From Ursus arctos (Eukaryota > Chordata > Mammalia > Carnivora > Ursidae): a stretch of DNA of 64,000 bases. The notes under the pieces were generated by a model. That model was given only the letters and a program-made list of their open reading frames with translations. It did not search any database and had not been told where the DNA came from. The position numbers were made by a program, and so were the translations under genes. The DNA is taken from NCBI RefSeq assembly GCF_023065955.2, contig NW_026622997.1, forward strand, positions 11,332,001-11,396,000, in the 5' to 3' direction. Position 1 is the first letter of the stretch. Each line of letters opens with the position of its first letter. Positions 10,091 to 21,900 of the stretch are shown one piece after another.

Positions 10091-10844
10091 TGCCTGGGTG
10101 CTCCAGATGCCCTTTTAATACTTAGCTATGACCTTGTTCTTTGTTGGGGGAAAAACAAGAAGTCCAAAGATATCTTTCTTTGATTATCAAGTTTAAAGGG
10201 AAAAGGTGGGAGGGAATGCCTAGAGATGGTGGCGGAGGGGGGAGGGAAGGAAAGTGGAAATGAGGCTGTGGGGGGAGTTTTAACTAAGGTGTCCTTCAGA
10301 GAGGGTGGTGGGGAAGGGCCTGCTTGGAAACAGCCTTTCTGAGGCTATGGAGTGGCCCCTGGCAAACCACGCCAGCCTGGGGCTGGTGGGCTGCCTCCCA
10401 TGGTATCATTTGTAGAGGGATCCCGGTGGGAACTGAAGGGGGGATGTGGTGCCAACAGTGTAGACACTTGCGTGCCAGGCCTGATGCTTTCACGCTCTCG
10501 TGTCCAGCACGGTACCCAGCTGGCTGGCCACTGGGGTCTGTGGCAAACATCGACCCACAAAAAGGAAACTGCAGACTGCCATGCCCGCCCCCCCCCACAC
10601 ACATTGAGTCAGGCAGAGGCCCCACGGTCCTTCCAACATGCACAAACCCTTCATCGGACTGGAGCTCCCAAAGGAAGCATGTACTGGGCATTGCAGGTGT
10701 GAAATAATGGATGGAGGTGCCCTCAAGTGCAGGTCCTCATACAGGAGGCGAAGTGAGCTGCTCTGTCCCCTTGGAACTGGGGCCGAGGGGTGTGGGAAGA
10801 ACCAAACATTTACTCAGGACATGCCAGGGCCTTTCACTACTACC
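10091..10844. other. No gene or repeat recognised
   Basis: GC-rich unique-looking sequence in which several frames stay open on both strands at 10296-10707 (116-131 codons). The overlap on opposite strands argues for composition, not coding. Confidence 0.4.
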
Positions 10845-10975
10845 CAATCAGGTCTGCATCATACACCCATTTTACAGATGGGGAAACTGAGGCTCTGAGC
10901 AGCTGTCACATGCCAACTTTGCCCAGTACCTGGAGAAGCTGGGATTTGAACCTCTTCCCTTTGCATTACCCGTGC
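10845..10975 (-). mobile_element. MIR SINE, antisense
   Basis: 'cattttacagatggggaaactgaggctctgagcagc' (in order) and 'gctgggatttgaacctcttccc' match the MIR reverse complement well. Confidence 0.8.
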
Positions 10976-13900
10976 TGCCCTCCAGAGAGCTCGGCAGGCC
11001 GCCCTGCCATAATTTAGCATCAAAAGCTGTGTAGGAAGAAGGTGGGAAGGAAGGCCAGAGCTAACTCCCATTTGCAGCCCCTTCCATATTCCCACCCAGC
11101 CTCGGGCGAGGGAAACGCGGAGAGTGCAGAATCCTCTCCTGGTGCCCAACACAGCCAGGACACACCCAGGACACAGCCCGAGGAGAGCGGATGCTTCTGT
11201 TGTGACGGCATCCAGGCTGAGGCAGAACCGAGTGTCTCACGGTGCTGAGGCACGAGGTGGAGCCAGGCTCCTCCTTCGGGGCAGGAGGCAGATGCAGCAA
11301 GCTGACGCACGAGGCCGGGCTGCCTGAGCAAACTGGGTGGTTTCAGTTCACACAGGTTTGGGGAGGCACAGGCTAGTTTCAGTTCAGGACCAGTGAGGGG
11401 GGGAGGGAGCCTCTCTTCAGTTTGGCTCTGTCATGATGCATGTGGGGGAGGCCAAACCGGCCCATCCTGGTCAAATGTCTCTTTAAGGTCTGCCCTCCTA
11501 GGAGACCCAAGATCCCCCCGGGGAGTGGGGGAGATTCTTGGTTTGGCCTTTACTGTCCTGCAGACTGGATCCCATTTTTATCTCCCCAGAAGCATCTCAG
11601 ACACAAGAAGGGCCATTTCAGAGTGCAGGGGAGCCACAGAAGGTACCGAGTTTGATGCCAGAGTGAATCTGGAGCATGCAATCCTAGAAGGAAATCTTCA
11701 TCTAAGAATTGATTTCTTATCTAAGAGTGTGGGAGGGGAAGGAGGCAGAATAAGGGTGGGGTATCTAGCTGGCCAGGTTTTCAGGGCAGGGGGCAGGGAA
11801 TGATGAGGTACAGGTCAAGGTCAGCATAAGGTCTGTGCGGCCCTGGGTGGATGGAAGTGCTGATGCCGGCAAGAACCCCCTCTTCTTGCCCATCTTCATC
11901 TGCGGCCATTCGAGAGCCTGTGGTATCCATAGAAACTAAAAGAATCTAGTCTGAGGGTTGGGGGGGTCCTCTTGCCCCTCTTTCTCTTTTTGTACTCACC
12001 CCCTCATCTCTCTCATTTCTCTGCTTCCCCCTTTTTCTTCCTCCACATCTCTGTCTTCCCCTGGAACGCTCCACACCCCCATTCGCCTGCCCCTACCTTT
12101 CTTTCTTCCCTCTCCCACATCCCTGCTCATGCCTATTTGAAATGAAGACACACATCAGGGACACTCTCCTATGCTAACTCAGGGCCCCTCAACCTTGGCT
12201 GCTGTGGCACAAACTGCCAATTGGCCCCAGTATTGTTCTTTTAGCCAAATTTTAACTGAGCATAAGACCACCAAGAATAAAGACCACACTTTGTATCTAA
12301 GTGTGATGCCAGGACTAAGATCTGGCCAAAAGGAGGTCAGCAAGTACGTCATGTGCCAACTTTCCTTTCCATCTTCCTTGTTAATAGGTATATGGACATG
12401 ATGGCTGGAGCTCATGCAGCCATTTTGGCCTGTGGAATATACCACACCCAGTTACATACCTCCCAGGATTTGTTCAAACAAGTTTTCTCTGGCCATGGCA
12501 CTAACAATCCCCTGAGAGGACCCCCTAACACCAACCACATTCTCGTCAGCCAGCAAAGGGTTTGGATTTTCTAAAGGGAGGCTGACTGAGTTCTATGCCA
12601 TCTTGTGGCGGAGGTTAGGGTGCCGTGACATTTCACCTGGTTGGCTGGGCTGCGCCCATTGTGGCAGATGTTCCTGATTCCTCACGTTGCTTGCAGTTAC
12701 AACCCAACAGCCCATTGCTTCATGCCTCCCATCACATCTCTTTCACCTCCTGCCTCAGGGCCTCCCCGTTGCCGCCGAGGAGCAAGACAAAAGCGGGGGG
12801 GCCTGCTTACCCAACCAGGTACACCATCCTCCAGGCCAGGCCCATGGGGCCGTAGCTGAGATGGGCAGGTAGAGAGCCAAACTGACTCACAGTCCCTCAC
12901 CGGGTGGCTCCACGTGCCCGGGTTCTGCCGCTGTGTTGAGCTCTGGCTCTCCCTTGCAGGCGATGCCAGACAGTGCCACCTGGGAGTACAGGGACCCTGA
13001 TGCCCTGCGAAGCCAGCTTTGACCAATGGGACCCATGACTGGACCGACAAATCCCTCCCATGAGGCCAGCAGGCCTTTCTGGAAACATCCTACAAAACAT
13101 CAGCTGCATTTGCCAAAAGCTGTAAGCAGCTCCGTGACACAACCTCGTGTATGCCTCCCTCTCCTCTCTGCCTTGCTTGCCTTCTTCCCTCCCTCTTCCC
13201 TCCTGGGGTTGAGCTCGGCAACACAGGACGGGTGCATTTGCTTTTGCATTGCGCGCTGGTTTCTGGGACACCTGGGCTAAAACAGGGAGACACTTGGGGG
13301 ACCACACAGAAGCCATGGGGAGGGGGTCAAAGCCCCGAGGATGGTGAAACCCTCATCCCCGTCCTGGCTGCATGCTCTCAGTGTTTTATCTGGGAAACAA
13401 ATATCTATCGTATTTAAGCTACAACTGTTTTGGATTTCTTTTGTCCCTGCAACCTTGCCCTGATAAATGCAGCCGCTCAGGGGGACCACCTCTGTGCTGT
13501 AGTTCTTTGAGGCAGTGCCCAGCCCATCATTAAAATATTTGTATCCCTTTCTCTTCATATTTCAGTGTCACTGGCATTGACTTATTTTCAGCCATATAGC
13601 ATTCCTCTGAGGCTGGCCAAACAGGTATCATCATTCCTTTCCATTCACCACCCTTCCCACCCCACTCCCTCCTAAAAGGGCAAGGAAATGATATCTCTCG
13701 GAAGTATATGATTCGCCTAAGGGTAAGACCTAATAAGAGAAAACCCCTGGCCTCTGGCTTCCAGGCCGTTAAACCAGACTGCGCCATCATTTCGTCCCCA
13801 CCCTTCAGAGGTCACACAGTTGGGGAATCTGCAAATTTCCGGTTCTCTTTCCAGGCACACCACAGACTGCCTTTCCTGCCCCATTGAACTTAGAAGTGGC

Positions 13901-14848
13901 CTCGTGTCTGACTGAGGCCAAAGCAATTCCCACAGAGGTGGGATGTGTGTGGACAGAAGCTCTAGAAAGCAGTGGTGATCCACCGGGCATTTCCTACATC
14001 TGGCCCGGGGACCTGTAGATCCAGGGATGGCCCTTGCTCTGACTGCCCAGGCATGGAGAAGGGTCCCAGCCTGCTCATAATGGCCATGGAATGAGAAAGA
14101 GGAGTAAACCTTTTGAGTTTTAAGCCACTGAGATTTGAGGGGTGCTTGTTTACTGCACCATAACCCAGCCCGACCTGAACAATACATGCATGAAATGGGC
14201 AGGTCGCATCCAGAGATCGGACTCCTGTTGATTTTGAAGGGGGCACATCAAAGCCAGTATTATTAAAATATCAAAGATCTTCTCAAATTCCGACAGCCCT
14301 GAGATCCTCAGGAAGGGTGTGTCTGTTAGTTGAAGCATTCACAGCAAGAGTTCTGGGGTAAAACCCTGGAGATGAAAGCCAAGGACGTGCTTCCATTTCA
14401 GCACTCATGGCCTGCACCAAACAGAGCAGTTTCCAGGCTTCCGCCATCAAATGCACCGCTCCCCTGATGTCACTGACAGTCAGATGAGATCTTCTGACCG
14501 ACCCAAATTGGTTTTTAAAAACTGGGTTTGTACCATGAAGGAATTTATAGTTTTATCCTTGAGAAGAGACAAGTTGCCCAAGGGCCGTAAATACGTCTCC
14601 ATCTTCCCCTCCAATTCTGTGAAGAAACCCCTCTCCACTGAACCCCATCAGCTCCTGGGCCATTTTGCCCCCCGGATGGAGAGAGCTGGTAAAGAGGGAA
14701 ATAAATCCATTCCCCCTGCCTGGAACCAGCACAGCTCCCGGGAAAAAGATCCACTGATTCCCCTTCCAGTGACTATGGACATATCTCAGGGTAAGGAGAG
14801 AGAATTTGCCTCCATGGGGAGTGGGGGGAGGCAGGACAGCCCCTACAC
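10976..14848. other. No gene recognised; GC-rich, one CT-rich tract
   Basis: Mostly unique-looking sequence. A CT-rich stretch lies at about 11985-12115, and 12380-12450 has a faint look of an old LTR or DNA-transposon remnant that I cannot name. Open frames of up to 156 codons (13717-14187 minus) overlap others and match nothing I know. A 165-codon frame at 14451-14948 ends only after running into the SINE at 14862, which argues against it. Confidence 0.4.
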
Positions 14849-14861
14849 AAGCCTACACTTT

Positions 14862-15056
14862 CTTTCTCTTTTTGTTAAGATTTTATTTATTTATTGGACA
14901 GAGAGAGAGACAGAGAGAGGAGCAGAGGGAGAGGGAGAAGCAGACTGACTCACCGCTGAGCAGGGAGCGGACGCAGGGCTCGATCCCAGGACCCTGAGAT
15001 CATGACCTGAGCCAAAGGCAGATAGACGCTTAACCAACTGCGCGACCCAGGTGCCC
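14862..15056 (-). mobile_element. CAN-SINE, antisense
   Basis: T-rich tail complement, 'agattttatttatttattgg', a GA-rich body, 'ctgagcagggagcgg', 'aggaccctgagatcatgacctgagcc' and the head 'cgacccaggtgccc'. TSDs are aagcctacacttt at 14849-14861 and aagcctacccttt at 15057-15069, one mismatch. Confidence 0.92.
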
Positions 15057-15070
15057 AAGCCTACCCTTTC

Positions 15071-15892
15071 CTGGTGAAGCCGTGCCAAGTTCACGGTTGC
15101 ATTTCCTGTCCAAACCCTTGGCCCAGGAGAATTAAAACACTTTGAGAAGGACATGGAATCATCACTCAAAACAGTAGGATGATTGCTGCTTTTGGGTTTG
15201 TGGTCTTCGTGAAAGCTCTGTGCACTGCAGCTCTGTTTGGGGCTAACAGTGGCCCAGCCTGGAGCCCCCAAGCGGATGTCCTCGTGCCCCGCCTCTGTGG
15301 GCCACCTCTCATTGTCTGCACACCTCCTATCTCTGCAGCCCCTCCGGGCCTCTGCAAGCCCACCTCCTCTCGCAGCTCCAGCCACTTAGCTCCCTCCTGG
15401 CCACAAAATCTCTAACACTTAATTACATAACTAATAGTCCCACGTGCGTCGTTCCATTGTCCAGCCTCATCGTAAATCACGCGGGGCAGGAATCAAGGTT
15501 CGTTCTCTCTTATTTCCACGTCTCCTCCCCGCAAAGATTTTGCTGGGGACATGATAGCCATTCAACAAGGGCTTTTTCTGCTTCAATTCCCACAGAGGTG
15601 GAACCCAAGGCTATTTTCTATTCTTACTCTTTTGGAATAGATGTTAAGGGTCAAAGCACCGACAACCAACTCTTTGCAGAATATTTCGTTCTGGGTGTTT
15701 TTTGCTGCCAAACCCCAGTTCGCAAAAAAAATCCTAAACCCATTTCTTTTGGGGAAATAACCCACATGCATCTGAGCCTTTGACAGGGCAAGTGCTTTGC
15801 ACCGCTCATCTGAGTGTGCAGGAAAATGGAAAGATCTTTCCAAGACTAAAAGCATCAAAGCCGACCAAAATTTAGAAAATCTCCGAGAGAAA
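15071..15892. other. No gene or repeat recognised
   Basis: Unique-looking sequence. The 108- and 115-codon frames at 15457-15930 lie on opposite strands and overlap each other. Confidence 0.4.
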
Positions 15893-16340
15893 ATCCCACA
15901 CAAAGTTCCACTGCCTCTGTCCTGAGCCACTATCGTCTGTCATCTCTCACCTGGATTATGGTGAGAGATCCTCAGTTTGTGTCCTGCCTGCCACGGTTTC
16001 TCCTGTTTCCTACCAGGAATAGCTGGCTGCTGGGACATCTACACTACAATACAAATCTCACTGGGCAAGGCCCTTGCTTAAAACTTCCGATGCTACCCAA
16101 ATTCCTTTGCCTATTCTGTGAGACCCTCGTCACTTGCTCCAGCCCCATCTCCCGCTTTCTCCTCCCCAGCGGCCAGGACTCATGACAGTACTCTGGCAGG
16201 TGCCCTAGGCTCTCTGACCTGGAGACCTTGCGCTTCGCACGTTCCTCAGCCTGGAATGCAATTCTCAGGCCCTCTTTTCCTCCACTCTGTCTCCATTTAG
16301 AAATCAGCTGCCTCCGTTGAGGCTCCAAGACAGACACCTC
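15893..16340 (+). mobile_element. Ancient L2-like LINE remnant, sense
   Basis: In order: 'catctctcacctggattatggt', 'cctttgcctattctgtgag', 'cctcagcctggaatgcaattctc' and 'ggctccaagacagacacctcctc'. This is the pattern of the same old LINE family as at 3470-3960, here covering a more 3' part. Confidence 0.5.
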
Positions 16341-17316
16341 CTCACGGGTTAGCACGCTGGACCAGGGCAGCCTGCTTCCTCGCCGACGTTCCTCCTTAGA
16401 CAGCTCCTAGCCCACACCCACTGGGCGTTCATATCCCGTGGCCTGCGCCCTGCCCCACGTTCATCCTTGCCTCCTTCTTTGGGGGAAAAGGAATACTGGG
16501 GGAAGAAGAGCAGAGGGCTCACAAGTAGAGTTAATTTTCAGTAGGTTAAAAACAGGTGCATGAGACACCACAATACAAGAAAAGAGGAAGAAAGGGAAAA
16601 CAATATCACCAAATATATTCCGTGGACTTAGGTCAATGCACGATGGAGCTCTCCAACGGGGCTTGGCCGTAAAGAGAGATTGCTGTGATCTAAATAGTGC
16701 AGGAATTCTGGTCACGAGAGGAGAACAGGCCATGTGAAAGGCTGTCCCCTCAGTTTGGGGCAGGAAGGTGGGCAGTGCTGGAAAACTGCTAAGAGCTTTT
16801 CCACTCTTGGGTTGTCCGGTAGTCTCAGACTCTCATACCCTGTTCGGAAAACTACTGCATCCAGATTTTATTTTGTTTTATTTTAACTATGTCCGTCATT
16901 TGTTGACTAACGTTCTATGTCAGACCAGATCAGTGCTTCTCTGTGTGTGAGGTACGTGGATCGCGGAGGGCCACGTGCATTTAGTGGGGGCGTATGAAGA
17001 GTATGCCTTTCAAGGAAAAGGTAGATGAGCACTTAGGGCGCCCCCTACTGAAGGACCCCTCACACCACCTAGAAATTGCCTGTTTACTGGCCCGCCAGCC
17101 GCCCTCAACGGTGGGCTCGAGGACAACATGTGTCCATAGAGCTCCCTGTGCTTCCAGATTCATACTGGGTGTAGCAGATGCCCCTAGTAGCTTCTATCTA
17201 TAGTAGTAACTTTTTTTTTTTTTTTGGTTGAATGAGATAGTTAAATATGGAAGGGTGAGTAGCCAATAGAAGAACAAAGTTAAGGAGAAATAAAGGATCA
17301 AAACCCAAATTATAAA
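16341..17316. other. No gene or repeat recognised
   Basis: Unique-looking sequence with a T-run at 17211-17226. No exon evidence. Confidence 0.4.
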
Positions 17317-17330
17317 CCAAAAGGAGGCTT

Positions 17331-17583
17331 TTGAGAGAGAGAAAGCTCGTGTGCACCAGTGGTGGGGGAGGGGCAGAGGGAAAGGAAGAATCTTTTTTTT
17401 TTTTGAGATTTTATGTATTTATTTGTCAGTGAGAGAGAGAGCCCAAGCAGGAGGAACAGCCGGCAGAGGGAGAAGCAGGCTCCCCTCCAAGCAGGGAGCC
17501 AAACGCAGGACTCAATCCCAGGACCCTGGGATCATGACCTGAGCCGAAGGCAGATGCTCAACCCACTAAACCACTAGGCACCC
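17331..17583 (-). mobile_element. CAN-SINE with a second SINE 3' half attached (dimeric tail), antisense
   Basis: On the minus strand a complete SINE (head at about 17570-17583, tail T-tract at 17393-17405) is followed past its A-tail by about 60 bp resembling the CT-rich body and tail of another CAN-SINE (17331-17392). The duplication ccaaaaggaggct (17318-17330 and 17584-17596) brackets the whole composite, not the inner SINE alone. This suggests one retroposition event of a dimeric or template-switched RNA. Confidence 0.8.
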
Positions 17584-17596
17584 CCAAAAGGAGGCT

Positions 17597-18583
17597 GTGA
17601 AGTGTGATGGAGGCCCTGCTCATGTTGCGAAGGTTGGAAATGTTGCTGTGAGACTGGCTGGATGGAAAGAGCTACTCGGGTGACAGTGGAAATAAAAAGT
17701 GCTAATTTCATCAACTGTCACAAGGACAAGAGAAATCAGAGATAAATGCTGCAGACCTTCTCTGCATCCCCATTAAATCCTTACTATCAGAAACAAGCAC
17801 AAAAACAGGACAGTCCTTGTCCAAACGGCCTTGCTCCACAGCTACAAACCGTCTGGTGTCAGGACAAGAGTGTTTCATCTAGTCCTCAAAACGTGCAGGA
17901 TCAGAAACTACTCCAGATGTGTCTAAAAGAAGGAATTTAGTGTAGGGAATAGATTACTAGATTTCGGAAGGGCTGGGGCCATGAGGAGAAAAGGCAAGGT
18001 CATCCAGAGATAAATAACATGAGAGACCTGCTTCCGCGTCTAAGGCTGAAGTCGAAGAGCAAAAACACCTGCAGCCCACAAGGGCGGCCTCCGAGGCTGC
18101 CGGAGCACATGTCCCTCGCCGCTGCACCAGGAGCCGCTGCTGTCACCCCTGCAGCAGACCAAGACCCCACCCTCCACTGACGCAGGGAGAGCCGGGACCC
18201 CACGCTCTCCTCCTGAGGCTGCCCACAGTTGTCCAAACCACACTGCCTGCCCAGGGACCAAAGAGCCCCCACTTTGCGGCCACCGCCGCCTCCAGAGGAA
18301 ACGAGACAAAAAGTCTTGGCTCCCTCCAATCAGGAGACAGCAGACTGTCATTGGAAGACACTAGCTGGAACGGGCTGACAAGGGAATCTGCACAATGTAG
18401 GTGGCGCCCTTCCAGCTCCTTGCACCACAGAAGACAGCACGAAAGGGTGCGAGCAGAGAGAGTTGGGACAGATCCTGGGCACACCCCTAGTGCGGGGATG
18501 TGTAGGTTCCATGTAACTGATGTGAATGCCTGTGCACACATGTATACGCAGCTACAGGTAAAGGTGAGCGCTTGCGAGCACGC
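17597..18583. other. No gene recognised; CpG-enriched patch at 18030-18310
   Basis: Unique-looking sequence. 18030-18310 is GC-rich with scattered CpG and overlapping frames on the minus strand (103-152 codons), none with a recognisable domain. Confidence 0.4.
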
Positions 18584-18606
18584 GCACACACACACACACA
18601 CACACA
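18584..18606. repeat. (CA)n microsatellite
   Basis: About 11 CA units following a degenerate GC/CA alternating start. Confidence 0.9.
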
Positions 18607-19092
18607 GTCACACCTGTGTCTGAGAGGCAAGGGATTATTATTAAATTAACATGCTCCCGGTTCAGTCTAGACATGTCTCAAAACAACTGCTTCAGTTACG
18701 TCGTGGGGCTAAATAATAGCATCTTAACCACCCAGGGAGATGTGTTGCCTCAGTCTAGAGATCACTACTCATTAACACAACTCCCATGGGCAGGCTGGTC
18801 CTTTCGGGGCCTTCCGACAGCTCACGGCAGAGCAAGCAAGAGGGTTCCCTACGCTCACACGGAGTGAATACGCCATTCGTCACTCCCAGTTCCCGAGGAT
18901 TTTCAATGTTACATCCAAGGGAATAAAATTCCCAAAACGCTTTTGACTGTGTGGATATTCGAGAGAAATTTCTCCTCCAGAGACTTTAAGATACATTTTT
19001 AAATTAGTAATAACTTTTAAGTAATATGAATAAGAATTATTGTTATGAAATTAAGAAATAGTAAGAACTTTTGGGGGTGCCCAAACTTACTA
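18607..19092. other. No gene or repeat recognised
   Basis: The distal half is AT-rich, with several short related 'aataagaa / aatagtaa' words just before the next SINE. Confidence 0.4.
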
Positions 19093-19111
19093 AGAAATAA
19101 TAGTAACTTTT

Positions 19112-19302
19112 GGGGTGGCTCAGCTGGGTAAGCACCTGACTCTTGGTTTCGGCTCAGGTCGTGGTCTCAGGATCACGAGATCGAGCCTTGCGTTGCTGTC
19201 CGCGTGCACAGCTCAGAGTCTTGCTTGAGATTCTCTTTTCCTCTCCCCCAACTCCTCCCCCTGAGCTCGCTCTCGCAAATAAATAAATATTTTTTTAAAA
19301 AA
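19112..19302 (+). mobile_element. CAN-SINE, sense, slightly 5'-truncated
   Basis: Starts inside the tRNA-like head ('ggggtggctcagctggg'), then 'gactcttggtttcggctcaggtcg', a CT-rich body and a tail of aaataaataaatattttttt. Imperfect TSDs agaaataatagtaactttt (19093-19111) and agaaagaataagaactttt (19303-19321). Missing the first ~10 bases of the usual head. Confidence 0.88.
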
Positions 19303-19384
19303 AGAAAGAATAAGAACTTTTAAAAAATCTCTCTCTGGAAATCTTTCTAATGACAAGGATGAGGGCACTAAACGACGTCCTGAG

Positions 19385-19484
19385 GGTTTTGTTGGTTTGT
19401 TTGTGTGTTTTGTTTTTTGGGGTTTTTTTGGTTTGGGTTTTGGGCTTTTTTGTTGTTTTTTTGCTTTCTTGGTTTGGTTTGGAC
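19385..19484. repeat. T/G-rich low-complexity tract
   Basis: About 100 bp of TTTG/GTTT/TTTGGG words with hardly any A or C, immediately before the antisense L1 remnant. Confidence 0.9.
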
Positions 19485-19514
19485 TGGGGTATCAGGAGGT
19501 ATCTGGTTTCTTTT

Positions 19515-20260
19515 TTCTGTATTTTGAAATAATTCCACATTTACAGAAGAGTTGCAAGAACAGTACAAAGAACTACCCTATGCCCTTCACCCAGATTACC
19601 CCATCTGCTCCCTCTCTCTCTGTCTTACTCCCTCTTTCTCTCCACCCCCCATCTCCATTAGTTCCCCCTTCTGAACTATTTGGAAGCAAGCTGTAAACCC
19701 GACGCCCCATACTCCCCCCTGTTCCTGTGTATATTTCCCCGAAGCAAAGACAGTCTCCTACATAATCACAGTACAATCATCCACAGCAGGACTGGACTTG
19801 GATACAACACCCCCATCCAAACCAGAAACCCCATCCCAGTCCCACCACCAGCTCCAACCGTGTCACCTTTTCCTTTCTGGTTCAAAGCCCAATCCGGGAT
19901 CACACCTTATATTGAGTAGCCATCCATATGGAAGCCAACAGCCTTTCTTCGCCTCTCCTGTCCTCAACAACTTGAAGAGAGTGATCTTTCATTCTCGTGG
20001 ACCCCCAGCAGGGCCAGCCCAATCCTTCCATGGTCAGCCTCAGGAGGGATGCCGGCTGTGTTGGAGCACCACCTCGGGGGCACCCTGGGCCTACACGTCC
20101 CACCTGGGGTATTGTCAGTCTTGGTCTCCTGGCCTGGTGAGTGACCAGATTTCTCCCACATAAAATCAGTCCCCACTTTCAGTCTGTAGCTAATAGAGCT
20201 TTGAGGAGAGATCCTTCCAGATGGTGCTTTGCTTTCCAGTCACAAGATGCTGGTACCTTT
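19515..20260 (-). mobile_element. Old L1 (L1M-type) remnant, antisense
   Basis: 'gaaataattccacatttacagaagagttgcaa', 'cccttcacccagattacccc', 'tggttcaaagcccaatccgggatcacacc' and 'agtgatctttcattctcgtgg' occur in the order of the reverse complement of an old L1 5'/internal region. The same family supplies 53633-55330. Highly diverged. Confidence 0.55.
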
Positions 20261-21079
20261 CCCCTTGCTCAGTCCACACTTCTTACAGATTCCCTTTGAC
20301 CTCTCCCAGCCGTGTTTGACCTGCTGGGCACTTCAACTGATGCCGTGTCTATTCTGCTGCAAGACATGAAGCCCGGGATTCCCAGGTACTTGGATGCCCA
20401 TCCTGTCTTAAGATCACTGAGCCTCAGTTCCGAGATCCAGAAATGGGGCCCTAAATGGGCACTAAGAAGTTTCCTTCCAGCTTTCACGTTGCACAATTTA
20501 AGTTCTAATTCTGCCTGGAGGCCCCTGTGTCTGCACTGTAATCAGCTTTTTGGCAATAGCCCTGCACTTTATTACTGGAGTGGGGGTGGGTTGTTTGGGG
20601 AAAAGGTATCTCCTAGAATCTTCCAGTACAATGGGCAGAGGAGGGAGCAGGAGCTTTAGCCTGGGTGGTGAATGGCCACATGAGCTCTGACCTCCTGTCT
20701 TGCTGAGCCCAATCTTTGGGGAGCAATTCTGACTCTTATACTGTGGGCAGTCCACAATCACACGGAAATGGTCATAGCTTTTAATGCAAGAGAAGAGGCC
20801 TTCATTTAGCTCCTCTCCCTGTCTGCTTGGTAAAATAAAACAGAGAGAAAAAGAAAGAAGATTAGCAGTGGCCCAGCGATGCCCAGGGACAGGAAAGGGA
20901 CAGCTAAAGGGAACGGTTGAATGATTTTCTTCTTAAATCATAAAAATGTTCTAAAATGGATTGCAACAATGGTCGAACAACTCTGAATATACTAAAAGCC
21001 ATTGATTTGTAGACTTTCAGTAGGCGAATTTTGTGGTTGGAAATTATCTCAGTAAAGCTATTTCACATGCACACACTCT

Positions 21080-21080
<1 letters not shown>
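20261..21080. other. No gene or repeat recognised
   Basis: Unique-looking sequence, AT-richer after 20820. Confidence 0.4.

Positions 21081-21127
<47 letters not shown>
21081..21127. repeat. (CA)23 microsatellite
   Basis: Uninterrupted CA run of about 47 bp, a likely length-polymorphic locus. Confidence 0.97.
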
Positions 21128-21130
<3 letters not shown>

Positions 21131-21724
21131 GCTGACAAGGAAGTGCCATCAGAGAACTCTAATCTCTCTGTGTTGATGGAAGACACTGGAAGAGATCATC
21201 CAGATGTGGCCCCAGGTGAGGTCAGGTGAGGTCAGAGAGGTGTTGGAGACAGGGAGAGCACTCAGGTGGGGGAGGGGGTGCAAGGAGAGCTGGTGTAAAG
21301 ACTGGGGCAAGGGAGGAGGCCCGTGAGCAAAGAATGCTGGAGGTCCCGCGGGGCAGATGTGGCTATGTTGGTAGATCTCAGGGTCTTAACTGGTAGATGA
21401 GGAAAGGGGTAACCTCGCACCAGATTCAGTTGTGCGGGGATTTCTGGCAAGGAGAGGACCTGGGATCAAGCTGCCCACAAGCCCTCTGCCCTGTCAGCTC
21501 TGGAAGTAACCCCTCTGGCCTCACTGCAGGTGATCCCAAGGCTTCAGGGCAGTAAACACTGGATCCTTCTCCAAAAAGTGATACCTAGATGCTTGGTAGG
21601 TAGATAGATAGCTAGGCAGACAGGCCGGCTTTTAGAGGACTCCAAGGACGATATGGTGAGGTTATCACAAGGAGTACAAAACAATTGTGTGTTGGATCTT
21701 AATTTGACAAATTCCCAGTTGTGT
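21128..21724. other. No gene recognised; small 'gtgaggtcag' tandem
   Basis: Contains two-plus tandem copies of gtgaggtcag at about 21216-21237 and a short imperfect (GATA)-like run at about 21598-21614. Nothing else recognised. Confidence 0.4.
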
Positions 21725-21900
21725 GGGGTTGGCAGATACCTGATGTCTACACCTCACTTCTTCATCCTTGAAATGAGCGTAGAAGCGGGCCCTGCTTCGT
21801 GGAGCTGTCGTGGAGACTAAAGAAGAAAAGGCAGCTAAAACACTCAGTCGGATGCCTGACTCAGAGCAAGTACCCAGCAAATGTTCGCCGTTGTCAGGCT
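21725..21900 (+). mobile_element. MIR SINE, 3' half, sense
   Basis: 'cacttcttcatccttgaaatgagcg' followed by 'gtggagactaaagaagaaaaggc', 'ctgactcagagcaagtacccagcaaatgtt' keeps the MIR order (stem, core, terminal 'cagcaaatgtt'). Confidence 0.6.

Noticed and set aside
13717..14187. 156-codon minus-strand frame
   Set aside because: No domain, multiple overlapping frames in other phases, no splice evidence. GC-rich sequence makes such frames expected.
18348..18623. CA-rich 90-codon frame at the CA repeat
   Set aside because: Ends inside a CA microsatellite, which supplies Thr-His repeats; not coding.
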